From WTKG01 sp963735005 (lineage in GTDB: Bacteria > Actinomycetota > Actinomycetes > Actinomycetales > Demequinaceae): 64,000 nt of DNA. The stretch is taken from NCBI GenBank assembly GCA_963735005.1, contig CAVTJA010000010.1, positions 124,001 to 188,000 on the forward strand. The letters are read 5' to 3'. The notes beneath the pieces are model-generated. The model saw only the letters and a list, made by a program, of their open reading frames with translations. It was not told where the DNA came from and ran no database searches. Positions 7,554-18,000 of the stretch are shown here, in pieces (the stretch's first letter is position 1; each line of letters starts with the position of its first letter). A program made the position numbers and the translations under genes.

Positions 7554-8165
7554 GTGCCCCCCTTTCGAAGCGCCCACCGTCTCGCGCCCCGCGCCCGCTT
7601 CCTGGTCGCCCTGATCGTCGCCGTGCCCACGATCATCTGTGGGCCGTGGCTATACCTGCGCGGGACCACCGCGTCGTCCGCGCACGGCCCACACGCCGTG
7701 CCACGCCACGCCCAAGCCGCCATCGTGCTGGGCGCCAAGGTTGGCGACGACGGTGTGCCAAGCCCATTCCTCCAGGAGCGGGTCGCCAGGGCCGTCGAGC
7801 TCTACAACGACGGCGCTGTTGACGTTCTCATCATGACGGGCGACGGCTCGTCGCGGCCGGGGTACGACGAGCCGGGCGCGATGCGGGAACTCGCGCTCGC
7901 CGCGGGCGTGCCAGACGACGCGATCCTGCTTGACCGCGAGGGCCTCAACACCCGCGCCTCGTGCGACCGAGCCGCCGCCAATTTCGGGATCACCAGCGCC
8001 GTGGTCGTCACGCAAGAATTCCACGTGGCGCGTGCGACGTGGCTGTGCCGACAGGCGGGAATTGACGTGCAGGGAGCGTACCCCGCGGTCGGCGGACGCA
8101 TGGGCACCTACACAGGGAACATCCGCGAGGTCGCGGCCGCGTGGAAGGCCGTGCTGGGACTGTAG
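7554..8165 (+). CDS. SanA/YdcF-family (DUF218) membrane protein, second copy
   Basis: 203 residues, same layout as the protein at 2634-3254: basic N-terminus, one membrane segment (about residues 15-35), then the DUF218 domain with AAIVLGAKVG, VLIMTGDG, NTRASCDRA and VVVTQEFHVARATWLCRQAG. The two share the blocks around SCxxA and ATWLCRQAG, so they are paralogues. The GTG start follows TAGGCT-N6. It stands alone between the efe genes and menG. Role in envelope integrity is by family only. Confidence 0.8.
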   Translation: MPPFRSAHRLAPRARFLVALIVAVPTIICGPWLYLRGTTASSAHGPHAVPRHAQAAIVLGAKVGDDGVPSPFLQERVARAVELYNDGAVDVLIMTGDGSSRPGYDEPGAMRELALAAGVPDDAILLDREGLNTRASCDRAAANFGITSAVVVTQEFHVARATWLCRQAGIDVQGAYPAVGGRMGTYTGNIREVAAAWKAVLGL

Positions 8166-8306
8166 CCGACGCGCGCGGCGCAAACCGGGGGACTTTTGGC
8201 CTAACATTCGGCGCGCATTCGACCTAGTGTGAGGGTAGAAGTACTGAGTGCATAGCGGGACAGGCCGCCTCGAATCGGCGTGACCCGTGGCCAAGGAGGC
8301 CCTCGC

Positions 8307-9053
8307 ATGTCTGACCTGACGCATTTTGGTTTTGAGTCGATCGAGTCCGAGCGCAAGAAGGACGCCGTCGCCACGGTATTCGATTCGGTGTCTCGAAAGT
8401 ACGACCTCATGAACGACCTCCTCACCCTGGGGATGCACCGCGGCTGGAAGCGCAAGGCGATCGCCGCCGCCGACATCCGCCCGGGTGACCGCGTGCTCGA
8501 CGTCGCCTCGGGCACAGGCGACATCGCCATCGGCATCGCCCGCAAGGTGGGCCCCACCGGCGAGGTCATCCTCAGCGACATCAACTCGCACATGTTGGCG
8601 GGCGCGCGCCGCAAGATCGCCTCCGGCAAGCACCCCGGCAAGTTCGGGTTCGTGGAGGCCGACGCCGAGGACCTCCCGTTCCCCGACGAATCATTTGACG
8701 CCGTCACCATCTCGTTCGGGCTACGCAACGTGACGGACCAGGACAAGGCCCTGCGCTCCATCCTGCGCGTGCTGAAGCCCGGCGGCCGGTTGGTCGTGCT
8801 CGAGTTCTCGCGCCCGGTGGACGTGCTGGTCAGGCCAGCGTACGACGCCTACTCGTTCGCGGCGCTACCCGCGCTCGGCAAGATCGTCCTCAACGACGCG
8901 CCTGCCTACCGCTACCTCGCGGAAAGCATCCGGATGCACCCCGACCGCATGACGCTGCGCGACATGGTGGACAAGGCTGGCTACCAGGCCGCGAAGTTCC
9001 GCAAGCTGCTTTTCGGGATAGTCGCGATCCACACGGGCGCGAAAGCCGCCTAG
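8307..9053 (+). CDS. menG: Demethylmenaquinone methyltransferase (UbiE-like MenG)
   Basis: 248 residues from ATG 8307, preceded by AAGGAGG (8293-8299). A start at 8280 is in frame but lacks a ribosome site. Class I SAM methyltransferase: VLDVASGTGDIAIGIA is motif I, and the UbiE signatures YDLMNDLLTLGMHRGWKR, FGLRNVTD and RVLKPGGRL are intact. It methylates demethylmenaquinone at the last step of menaquinone synthesis. The opening THFGF and the MHRGWKR block look more like proteobacterial UbiE than the usual actinobacterial MenG, so acquisition by transfer is possible. No other men genes are adjacent. Confidence 0.9.
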   Translation: MSDLTHFGFESIESERKKDAVATVFDSVSRKYDLMNDLLTLGMHRGWKRKAIAAADIRPGDRVLDVASGTGDIAIGIARKVGPTGEVILSDINSHMLAGARRKIASGKHPGKFGFVEADAEDLPFPDESFDAVTISFGLRNVTDQDKALRSILRVLKPGGRLVVLEFSRPVDVLVRPAYDAYSFAALPALGKIVLNDAPAYRYLAESIRMHPDRMTLRDMVDKAGYQAAKFRKLLFGIVAIHTGAKAA

Positions 9054-9062
9054 CCGCACCGG

Positions 9063-9068
9063 TAGGCT
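9063..9068 (+). promoter_or_regulatory. Leaderless -10 (TAGGCT) of maf
   Basis: TAGGCT, six bases, then ATG 9075. Confidence 0.45.
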
Positions 9069-9074
9069 CGCCGC

Positions 9075-9704
9075 ATGCCTGCCACGCCCACGCTGATCCT
9101 CGCGTCCGCGTCACCCGCGCGGGCGTCAACGTTGCGCGCGGCCGGGATCGACCCCGAGGTGCTCGTCAGCTCAGTAGACGAGGACGTCGTGCTCGCAGCC
9201 GCCCGCGCGGCCAATCCCGAGCTGTCACCGGCCGACGCGGTGCTTGCCCTCGCGCGCGCCAAGGCCGAGGACGTGGCCGGCGCCGCCGCGCCGCACACCG
9301 CCGCGCTGGTGCTCGGCTGCGACTCCATGCTCGAGTTCGGGGGCGAGATCGTGGGCAAGCCCGGTTCCGCCGCAGTCGCGACCGCACGGTGGCGTGCGAT
9401 GCGCGGGCACACCGGGACCCTCCACACGGGGCACTGGCTCGTGGACCTGCGGGACGGATCCGGCGCTGGCGAGACGGCGTCAACGGTGGTCCGGTTCGCT
9501 AGCCTCAGCGACGCCGAGGTAGACGCGTACGTCGCAACCGGCGAGCCGCTCGCGGTGGCCGGCGGCTTCACCGTAGACGGCCGTGGCGGGCCGTTCGTGG
9601 AAAGCATCGACGGCGATTACCACGCCGTCGTAGGAGTGAGCCTGCCGCTACTGCGCCACCTGCTAGGCGCCCGCGACGTTGCCATCCATGAGCTGTGGGC
9701 GTAG
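9075..9704 (+). CDS. maf: Maf-family nucleoside triphosphate pyrophosphatase
   Basis: 209 residues, usual length. It opens with the Maf signature LILASASPAR (the S-R pair contacts the phosphates). The DSVDE-type region is present as SSVDED, the catalytic region as LVLGCDSMLEFGGEIVGKP, and the C-terminal ITG-like block as GGFTVDGRGGPFVESIDGDY. Maf proteins hydrolyse non-canonical or modified NTPs in the cytoplasm (house cleaning). In actinobacteria maf often sits beside acyl-CoA carboxylase genes, as here with accA 182 bases downstream. Confidence 0.9.
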   Translation: MPATPTLILASASPARASTLRAAGIDPEVLVSSVDEDVVLAAARAANPELSPADAVLALARAKAEDVAGAAAPHTAALVLGCDSMLEFGGEIVGKPGSAAVATARWRAMRGHTGTLHTGHWLVDLRDGSGAGETASTVVRFASLSDAEVDAYVATGEPLAVAGGFTVDGRGGPFVESIDGDYHAVVGVSLPLLRHLLGARDVAIHELWA

Positions 9705-9873
9705 CCGCTCCGCGACCGCCGATTGTTGACCGCACACAACCTACGTGCGCGTAGCCAAGATTTAGCGCGGATCTATTGGTGGAAACCTACAAATCGCGCC
9801 GCAGGGCCTTAGTCTCGCGCCCAAACTTGGCCGCGGGCTAGGCTCCCGCGTATCGGCGCGCGCGAACCCGCGC

Positions 9874-9879
9874 TAAGTT
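9874..9879 (+). promoter_or_regulatory. Leaderless -10 (TAAGTT) of accA
   Basis: TAAGTT, six bases, then GTG 9886. The rest of the 181-base gap after maf shows no other clear signal; a TTGACC at 9726 lacks a well-spaced partner. Confidence 0.4.
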
Positions 9880-9885
9880 TGCTGG

Positions 9886-11671
9886 GTGCCGACCTTCGAT
9901 TCCGTCCTGATTGCGAACCGAGGCGAGATTGCCGTGCGCGTTATCCGCGCGTGCAAGGACGCGGGGCTACGCTCCGTGGCCGTCTACGCCGAGCCCGACC
10001 GCGACGCCCCGTTCGTGTCCCTCGCCGACGAGGCCTACAGCCTCGAGGGCGCCACTGCGGCCGACACCTACCTCGACATCGCCAAGATCATCGAGGTCGC
10101 GCAACGCTCCGGAGCCCAAAGCGTGCACCCCGGCTACGGCTTCCTCGCCGAGAACGCCGACTTCGCGCGCGCCGTGATCGGCGCCGGACTGACGTGGATC
10201 GGCCCGTCCCCCGACGCCATCGAGGCCCTTGGCGACAAGGTGTCGGCCCGCCACATCGCACAGCGCGCTGGCGCGCCCCTGGTCCCCGGCACCAAGGACC
10301 CAGTCACCAGCGCCGACGACGTCCACGCCTTCGCCGACGAGTTCGGAATGCCCGTCGCGATCAAGGCGGCGTTCGGAGGCGGCGGCCGCGGCCTCAAGGT
10401 CGCGCGCATGAAGGAAGACATCACCGAGCTGTACGACTCCGCCGTGCGCGAGGCCATCTCTGCCTTCGGCCGCGGCGAGTGCTTCGTCGAGCGCTTCCTA
10501 GACAGGCCGCGCCACGTCGAGACCCAGTGCCTCGCCGACAGCCACGGCAACGTCGTCGTCGTCTCGACGCGCGACTGCTCGCTGCAGCGTCGTCACCAGA
10601 AGCTCGTCGAAGAGGCGCCCGCGCCCTTCTTGACGGACGCGCAGAACGCCGAGCTCGATCACCGCGTCGCAGAACATCTTGCGCGAGGCAAACTACGAGG
10701 GAGCAGGCACCTGCGAGTTCCTCGTGGGCATCGACGGCACCATCTCGTTCCTCGAGGTCAACACACGGCTGCAGGTGGAGCACCCGGTCTCCGAGGAGGT
10801 CACCGGCGTTGACCTGGTGCAGGAGCAGTTCCGCATCGCGGCCGGCCTGCCGATCTCGAACCTCAACCCTGACGTGCGCGGCCACTCCATCGAGTTCCGG
10901 ATCAACGGCGAGGATCCTGGCGCAAACTTCATGCCCTCCCCCGGCCGCATCAACCGCCTCCGCATGCCGTCTGGCCCGGGCGTCCGCGTGGACGCCGGCG
11001 TCGCGCAAGGAGACACGGTTTCGGGCGCTTTCGATTCGATGATTGCCAAGGTCATCATCACCGGCTCCAGCCGCGAGCAGGCGATCGCCCGCGCCCGCCG
11101 CGCGCTCGCGGAGATGACCGTCGAGGGCATCCCAACCGTCCTCCCGTTCCACCGCGCCGTCCTCAACGCCCCCGAGTTCGTCGCGGCGGACGGCAATTTC
11201 AAGGTCTTCACCACGTGGATCGAGTCCGACTTCGCGGCCGACGGTCGCGGCGCTAGGCAAGGCAACCTCCGGGGACCAGGGGGACGGCGACAGGCCGGCG
11301 CTACGGAGCGAGTCATCGTCGAGGTGGGCGGCAAGCGGCTCGAGGTCGTGCTGCCCGCCGGGCTCGCGCAGGCCGGCCGCGCCAACGCACGCAAGGGCAG
11401 CCCGGCGCGCCGCGTGCGCACAGGCGGCGGCGCCAAGGCGGTCGCGTCAGGGAAGACGCTGTCGTCGCCAATGCAGGGCACGATCGTCAAGGTGGCCGTC
11501 GAGGAAGGCGCGACGGTCGCCGAGGGTGACCTCATCGTCGTCCTGGAGGCCATGAAGATGGAGCAGCCGCTCACCGCGCACCGCGCAGGCACCGTCTCCA
11601 ACCTGACCGCGGCCGTCGGCTCGAGCGTGTCGTCCGGCACCGCCATCTGCGACATCGACGAAGCCTCGTAG
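9886..11671 (+). pseudogene. accA: Acyl-CoA carboxylase alpha subunit AccA (biotin carboxylase + BCCP), single-base frameshift
   Basis: Uses ATP and bicarbonate to carboxylate its own biotin. The first frame (from GTG 9886) encodes IANRGEIAVRVIRACKDAGL, the grasp loop FGGGGRGLKVA and ETQCLADSHGN up to about base 10659. The rest continues one base out of phase from about 10661, beginning TASQNILREANYEGAGTCEF, then EVNTRLQVEHPVSEEVTG and the biotin site EAMKMEQPL near the C-terminus. One extra base in 10651-10664 explains the break. Removing it restores 594 residues, the family's usual size. No other alpha subunit is in the window, and accD, accE and birA look intact, so a sequence error is quite possible. 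If real, the gene is broken. Confidence 0.85.
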
Positions 11672-11708
11672 CGGCAAACGCCACATACGCGCCACGTGCG
11701 CAACCGGG

Positions 11709-11714
11709 TAGCCT
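11709..11714 (+). promoter_or_regulatory. Candidate leaderless -10 (TAGCCT)
   Basis: TAGCCT lies seven bases before ATG 11722. Confidence 0.35.
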
Positions 11715-11721
11715 TGCACCC

Positions 11722-13605
11722 ATGACTGGAACTCAACGACGAGTTGTCGGCCTCCTCGCTGTCGCGACGTGGCTTGCCCTGGACATGATCCGCTTCTCGG
11801 GTCCCCTGATCTCGCAGCTGTTCGACGTGGGCGTGACCATCGCCGCCGGCGCCGCTGTCGCGACCTTCGTGGGCGGCTCCGTGCTCGCCTACGCGGCGCA
11901 AGTCATCGGAGCCAGGGTCGGGCTCGGGCGAACGGTGTTGCTGCTCGCAGCGGCGATTGTCGTGCTTCGCGTGCTGGTCCCCTTCCTGGCCGGCGACACG
12001 CTCGTGCTGTACGGGCTCATCACCCTCGCGCTGACGCTCGCGCTGCTCGTCGTGTCTTTCCGCTCGGTCGCCGCGGCCGGCGGGCCGCCCGCCGCGATCG
12101 CCTCCGCGGCCGTCGGGGCCATGATCGCGGTGCTCGAGCAGGGCCTGCTGCACACGTGGGACGCCGTGTGGCGCTCCGACCTCCTCGCCATCGCCGCCAC
12201 TGCCGCGCTGTGCCTGTCGCTGCTCTACACCGCGTGGCGTGGCCGCAAGGACCAGTCCGACAAACACGTGCGCGGCCTGTGGGCGTTCGGCCTGTGGATG
12301 TCCATCACCGCGTTCTCGTTTGCGAACCTCGCCTTCGTGTCTTCGCAGACCGGCTACCACCTGAGCGTCGCGATCGTCCTCGCGGCCGTGGGACTCGGCG
12401 CCGGCTCAGTGCTCGCGTCGCGCGGCCCGAACATCCCGCAGCCCGCGGTGGTCGCCATCGGCGCCGCCACGGTGCTCGCCGTGTGGACGCTCATGTATTT
12501 CCAGGGACCGGTGCTGGTGGTGATGGGCCCCGTCGCCATCGCGGGCACCACCTACCTCGCCAGCCGCGCCATGACCTCCGCCGCCCCGGCCCCCGCGTCG
12601 GGATGGCGCGTGGCGTCGGCCGCGGCCGTCTTTGGCCTGCTGACGGTGCTGCCGTTCATGCTCGTCCAGCTCGACTACGACATCCCGCTCGGCGTGCCGC
12701 ACCTGATGGTGATGGTCGCCGCGGCAGCCGCGCTGATGGTTGGCTCGGCGATCAGCGCGCGCGGCCTCGAGCGGCGCAAGGGCCTTGTCGCCGCGGCAGT
12801 CGGCTTCCGGCGGCGTGCGGGCGTGCTCGGCATTGCGTCGGTGCTGGTCGCCGCGCTCGCGCTGATGACGTTCAACGGCGGCGGGGGCTCGTCGGGCGAG
12901 CCGCCCACGGAGCTGCGCGTCATGTCGTGGAACCTCCATTACGGCGTCACTCCCGGCCTCTCCGGCGGTCCGGACGCGGCGCTTGGCGCCATCGCCGACG
13001 AGATCCGCTCACACAACCCTGACGTCGTGATCATCCAGGAGATGACCCGCGGCTGGATCCTCGCGGGAGGCACGGACATGCTGCAGGTGCTCGCCGACGA
13101 GCTCGACATGGGCTACGTATACGTAGGTGCCCACGACCACCAGTTCGGCAACGCCATCCTGTCGCGGTACGAGCTCAAGGATGTCGAGGCCCACAAGCTG
13201 CCGTACGGCGCCGGACCGCAGGGGCGCAGTGCCATCGTCGCCACGATCGACACGGCGAACGGGCCTATCCAGTTCACGTCGATTCACCTCCAGCACAAGG
13301 ACGACGACGCCACCCGCGTGGCGGAGGCAGAGGAGTACCTCAAGGTCGTCACGCCCGCCCCGGCAGCACTCGTGGCTGGAGACTTCAACGACACCCCGGA
13401 CTCGGACGTCGTGGCGCTCATGCTCAAGCACTACTCAAGCGCGCAGGACGACTCGATCGGCAACGCGAACACGTACGTGGGCTCGGACTTCCAGGACCGC
13501 ATCGACTACGTGTTCTACACGGGCCTCAAGGTGACCGAATTCGCGATCGGCGACTCCGGGCTGTCCGACCATCTGTCACTCAACTACGTGGTGTCGATTC
13601 CGTAG
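11722..13605 (+). CDS. Membrane protein with C-terminal endonuclease/exonuclease/phosphatase domain
   Basis: 627 residues. The first 370 or so hold about ten or more hydrophobic helices. The last 230 form an EEP-fold hydrolase, probably outside the cell: it opens RVMSWNLHYG, has the metal Glu in VVIIQEM, an internal GNAILSRYEL, SIHLQHK, VAGDFNDTP, and closes with RIDYVFY and SDHLSLNYVV, so catalytic Asn, Glu, Asp and His are all visible. Members of this fold cut DNA, phosphoinositides or sphingolipids, and the substrate here cannot be told. It ends three bases from the convergent LpdA-like gene, with no room for a terminator. Confidence 0.85.
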   Translation: MTGTQRRVVGLLAVATWLALDMIRFSGPLISQLFDVGVTIAAGAAVATFVGGSVLAYAAQVIGARVGLGRTVLLLAAAIVVLRVLVPFLAGDTLVLYGLITLALTLALLVVSFRSVAAAGGPPAAIASAAVGAMIAVLEQGLLHTWDAVWRSDLLAIAATAALCLSLLYTAWRGRKDQSDKHVRGLWAFGLWMSITAFSFANLAFVSSQTGYHLSVAIVLAAVGLGAGSVLASRGPNIPQPAVVAIGAATVLAVWTLMYFQGPVLVVMGPVAIAGTTYLASRAMTSAAPAPASGWRVASAAAVFGLLTVLPFMLVQLDYDIPLGVPHLMVMVAAAAALMVGSAISARGLERRKGLVAAAVGFRRRAGVLGIASVLVAALALMTFNGGGGSSGEPPTELRVMSWNLHYGVTPGLSGGPDAALGAIADEIRSHNPDVVIIQEMTRGWILAGGTDMLQVLADELDMGYVYVGAHDHQFGNAILSRYELKDVEAHKLPYGAGPQGRSAIVATIDTANGPIQFTSIHLQHKDDDATRVAEAEEYLKVVTPAPAALVAGDFNDTPDSDVVALMLKHYSSAQDDSIGNANTYVGSDFQDRIDYVFYTGLKVTEFAIGDSGLSDHLSLNYVVSIP

Positions 13606-13608
13606 GGA

Positions 13609-15039
13609 CTACGCCCGTTGCGGGTCCGTCATATGGTGGAGCCGGCGCGCGGCCTCGGCGATCGTCCCGCTCAGCGACGGGTACACGGTAAACGCCGACG
13701 CCACGTCGTCCACGGTGAGCCGATGTGCCACGGCGAGCGACAGCGGGAAGATGTGCTCGCTCGCTCGCGGCCCCACGATCACCGCCCCAAGCACCATCCC
13801 GGTGACGGTGTGCCCGAAGATCTTGACGAAGCCTTCGTCGATCGCGAGCATCTTGGCGCGGGGGTTGCGGGCAAGCTCGAGGCGCGACACCTCGAAGAAG
13901 ATGCCCCGCTCCCGCAGTTGCTCCTCGGTCGCGCCGACCGTGGCGATCTCGGGGCTCGTGAACACGTTCGCAGCCACGTGCGCGAGGTTGAGCGGCGCCA
14001 CCGCGTCGCCAAGCGCGTGCGCGACCGCGATCCGGCCCTGCATGGCGGCCACGGACGCCAGGGGCATCACCCCGGTGCAGTCCCCCGCCGCGTAAACGCC
14101 GCGGGCCGACGTGCGCGACACCTTGTCCACCTCGATGTAGCCGCGCGAGTCGAGCCGGACGCCCGCCTCCTCGAGGCCCACGCCTGCAGTGTTCGGCACC
14201 GAGCCGACTGCCATCAGGCAGTGGCTGCCCTCGACCACGCGGCCGTCAGCGAGGGTCACGCGCACGCCGTCGCCGGTGTTGTCCACGCCGGTAGCGTGCG
14301 AGCCCGTCACCAGGTTCATCCCGCGCGCCACGAACGCATCGTGGATGAAGGCGGCCGCCTCTGGGTCCTGCCCTGGGAGCACGATGTCCCGGGACGACAC
14401 CAGGCTCACCTCGGAGCCGAGTAACCGGTACGCGCCCGCGAATTCCGCGCCGGTAACGCCGGAGCCGACGACGACCAGGTGCTCGGGCAGCTCCGTGAGG
14501 TCGTACAGCTGGGTCCACGTCAGGATGCGCTTGCCGTCGGGCATGGCGGCGGGCAGGGTCCGTGGGCTGGCGCCAAGCGCCAGCAGCACGGCGTCGGCGT
14601 CCACCGCCACTTCCGCGCCCGTCTGGCCCGCGCCCGTCTGGCCGCTGACCACCACGCGCTGGGCGGTCTCCAGGCGCGCCTCGCCCGCGATGACACGCAC
14701 GCCGTCGCGCTCGAGCCTGGCCCGGATGTCGTCGGACTGCTTGGCGACGAGCGCGCCGATGCGCGCGTTCACGGCCTTCATGTCCACGCGGTGCGCGTCA
14801 CGCTCCTCCGTATCCCCGCCGTCGAGGTCGCGGATGCCAAGCGCGGGCGCGCGCTCCGAGATGGTGCGCCACTCCGCCGTCGCGATGATCGTCTTGGACG
14901 GCACGACGTCGGTAAGCACCGCGTTGCCGCCCAGCCCTTGACGCTCGACGAGCGTGACGTCCGCGCCCTCCTTGGCCGCGACAAGCGCCGCCTCGTAGCC
15001 ACCCGGGCCGCCTCCGACGATCGCGATCCTGTTGGTCAT
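13609..15039 (-). CDS. lpdA: LpdA-like NAD(P)H:quinone oxidoreductase, flavoprotein disulfide reductase family without redox Cys pair
   Basis: 476 residues from ATG 15039; a longer frame to 15075 is possible, but the FAD motif IAIVGGGPGGYEAALVA starts right after this Met and GAGGGG precedes it. FAD and NAD domains (VVVGSGVTGAEFAGAYRLLG), a third FAD motif YAAGDCTG and the C-terminal dimer domain are present. The active-site stretch is GGNAVLTDVVPSKT, where lipoamide dehydrogenases have GGxCxxxGCxPSK, so both cysteines are gone. This is the hallmark of mycobacterial LpdA (Rv3303c), which reduces quinones and not lipoamide. It lies directly downstream of the giant surface-protein gene on the same strand. 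Confidence 0.85.
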   Translation of the reverse strand: MTNRIAIVGGGPGGYEAALVAAKEGADVTLVERQGLGGNAVLTDVVPSKTIIATAEWRTISERAPALGIRDLDGGDTEERDAHRVDMKAVNARIGALVAKQSDDIRARLERDGVRVIAGEARLETAQRVVVSGQTGAGQTGAEVAVDADAVLLALGASPRTLPAAMPDGKRILTWTQLYDLTELPEHLVVVGSGVTGAEFAGAYRLLGSEVSLVSSRDIVLPGQDPEAAAFIHDAFVARGMNLVTGSHATGVDNTGDGVRVTLADGRVVEGSHCLMAVGSVPNTAGVGLEEAGVRLDSRGYIEVDKVSRTSARGVYAAGDCTGVMPLASVAAMQGRIAVAHALGDAVAPLNLAHVAANVFTSPEIATVGATEEQLRERGIFFEVSRLELARNPRAKMLAIDEGFVKIFGHTVTGMVLGAVIVGPRASEHIFPLSLAVAHRLTVDDVASAFTVYPSLSGTIAEAARRLHHMTDPQRA

Positions 15040-15096
15040 GCCCGCCCCTCGCTCGTGTGCCAGCCGCGGCGGCATCGGCCAGGCGCGGTCCCGGCG

Positions 15097-18000
15097 CTAC
15101 GAGGTTGCGTGGGGGCCGCCCAGGAGCCGACGCCGCTCGCGCCGAATGTTCCTGTCCGCCACCATAAGCCACACGCCGACCGACAGAAGCATCATCATCC
15201 AGGTCAGCATCGGGCCGATGTCCACGCCCGTGTACGCAAGCACGTCCTCGATAAGGCCGATGTCGATCGTCATGTCCGAGAGACGGTCGTCGGTCACCGT
15301 GTACGGGCCCTCAGACTCGCCCGTGGGCATCTGCGAGAAGAACGAGAACACCGCGGTGCGAACCGAGAAGCCCGTGCTCTTTTCGCCGTTGGAGTCGGAG
15401 TCGGTTCCGTCGTCGGGGACGATCGAGACGCCGGGGCCGTCGGTCGGGACGTACCCGTAGAGCGGCCCGCCCTTCTTGAAGTTGGACGACGGCAGCACCA
15501 GGTAGTAGTCGCCCGCCGGAAGGCCCGAGAATAGGTACTGGCCGAGACCGTCGGTGGTCGTGGTCGCGTACGGCGCCGAGGTGTCGGTGACATCCCACAA
15601 CTCGATGACGACGCCCGCGGGGGCGGGGGTGTCGCCAGCGCCGTAGACGCCGTCCTCGACCTTGTCGAACCAGATCTGGTTACCAAGCTCGAGGTTGATC
15701 TGGACGTCGAAGAAGCCGAAGTCTACGCTACGGTTTGAGTTGTCGTTCACGACGCCCGCGGTGGGGCCAGTGTCGCTCGTGGGCTCGCTGTCCGCCGCGA
15801 GGGTGACCGGTAGCGCGCGCACGGCCGCGCCCACGAAGATGTCACCACCCACGGGGTTTCCGTTGTCCTCGCCGGACACGTCGTTGTCGGGGTCGGGGGC
15901 GAGGCCGGCAACGTCGTTGCCGTCGGATGAGCCGAGGCCCGCGAGCTCCTCGTAGAACTCGGACTCCGGGATCTCCACGATGTAGTCGCCCGCGGGCAGG
16001 CCGGTGAAGACGTAGTCGCCGTCCACGTTGGTGGTGGTCGTCGCCTGCGAGCCATCAGCGCGCAGGAACGGCGCGCCGCCGCCGGTGTACAGCAGCAGGG
16101 TGACGTCCTCGAAGTACCGGTCGCCGTCGTCAAGGCCGTCGTTCTGCGGGTCCCAGAACACGTTGCCGCCAAGCTCCAGGCGGTAGAAGCCAAAGTCGAC
16201 GGTGAGGTCCTCGGAGTCGTCGGGGCGAATCGCGTCGTTGTCCGGATTGTCGCCGGTGCCGTCCGCGGTCCACTCGCCGCCGGCCTCGGCCACAAAGTCG
16301 TTCGACAGCACCGCGCCGTAAAGCGCGGCCGGGTCGATGCCGTGGTCGTAGCCGTCGGCCGCAGCGCCCTCGACGGTCACGGAGGAATCCGAGCTGTAGT
16401 AGCCGTCGAGCGCGCCGCCATCGAACTGCGACGCCGGGATCTCGATGTAGTACGTCTCGCCGTCCACGAGCCCCGTGAACAGGTAGAGCCCACCACCCGT
16501 CGTCGTGGTCGTATCCACCAGCGAGTCGTCGGAGGCGAGGCGCAGGTTGACGGTCACACCGTCGATCGGGGTGTCGCCGTCCGCGACGACGTACACGCCG
16601 TCGTTGTCGACGTCGGAGAACACCATGTTGCCCACGGAGATCGAGTAGAAGCCCGCGTCGACAGAGTAGTTGGAACGGTCGTCGTCGATGCGCGACGCGC
16701 TCGCCTGGCCCGCGTCGTCGTCCGTCGCGTTGTCGGAGCGCAACTGCTCGTCGGTCGGCTCGACGTCCGGGTCGCCACCCGCGGTGTCGGGGCCGAGCGT
16801 CACGGTGCCGGTCTGCCACAGCGCGCCGTTGACGGCGGCGTTGTTGTCGTTGTCGTTGTCGGCGTTCGCGTCCGCGGTCGTCGTGGTCGACACGTAGAAG
16901 CCATCCAGCGCCGTGTTGTCGATCGACGGGTCGAGCGAGTTGTCCACGGCGTCCTGCGCCATCGGGATCACGACGTACACGTCGCCACCGGCGAGGTTCG
17001 TGAACTCGTAGTTACCGGAGGCGTCCGTGACCGTCTCACCGATCAGGGTGTCGGAGTCGTCGAACAGCTGCACCAGCACGCCGGGGATGCCCGTCTCACC
17101 GTCCTCGGCCACGCCGTCGTTGTTGTCGTCGTGCCACACCAAGTTGCCGATGCGGTACAACGGCACGTCGATGAAGCTGAAGTCGACGGTGAGGTACGAG
17201 TCGATGTCACGGTACGTGCCGGTCGCGGAGTTCGCGGCGGTCTCGGCCGTTCCCGCCGCACCAAGGTCGTTTGCCTCGCCGGTGGGCGCGCCGCCGATGG
17301 CGAGTGTGTACCGCGGGCTCACCGACAGGTAAGAGCCGTTCGGCTCGCCGTCGTCCTGCGCGTCATTCACGAGGCTCGGCGCGTTGCCCGCGCGGTTGGT
17401 CGACGACTGCACGCCGCCACCGGGCACCGACGGGACAGCAGCCCAGTACGAGCCCTCCTCGAGGTTCTCGAAGTAGTAGAGGCCGTCGGAGTTGGTGGTG
17501 GTCGAGCCAATGTAGGTGTCGTCACCCGTGCCAGCGTCGAAGGCGTTGTCGCCGCCGTCGAGCCACAGCTCCACGTCCACGTTGGCGATGTCCACCTCGG
17601 CTGCGTCGCTATCGAGCAGGCCGTTGTTCTGGGCCGAGCCGGCGCCCTCGTCGAGCCACACGTGGTTGCCGAGGCGCAGGCCCTGCCAGAAGCCGAAGTC
17701 CACGGTCTGGTTGGAGCGGTCGTCGCGCACGGACACGGGCGCCTCGGCGTCGTCTCCGGTGGTGCCGTCCGTCTCCCCCGTGGGCTCGTCGTGGTCGGCG
17801 GGGCCAGCGGCGCCGCCCAGCGTCACCGCTCCGGAGTGCCAACCGGCGGACGAGCTCCCAACGCCGTTGTTGTCGTTGTCCTGATCGTTGTCCGCGCTTG
17901 CGTCCGGCGTGCCGGAGGTACGGAATCCGTCGAGCTCGGGCTGCAGCTTCGGGATGTAGGTGAAGTAGTCGCCCGCGACGATGCCGTCGAACAGGTAGCG

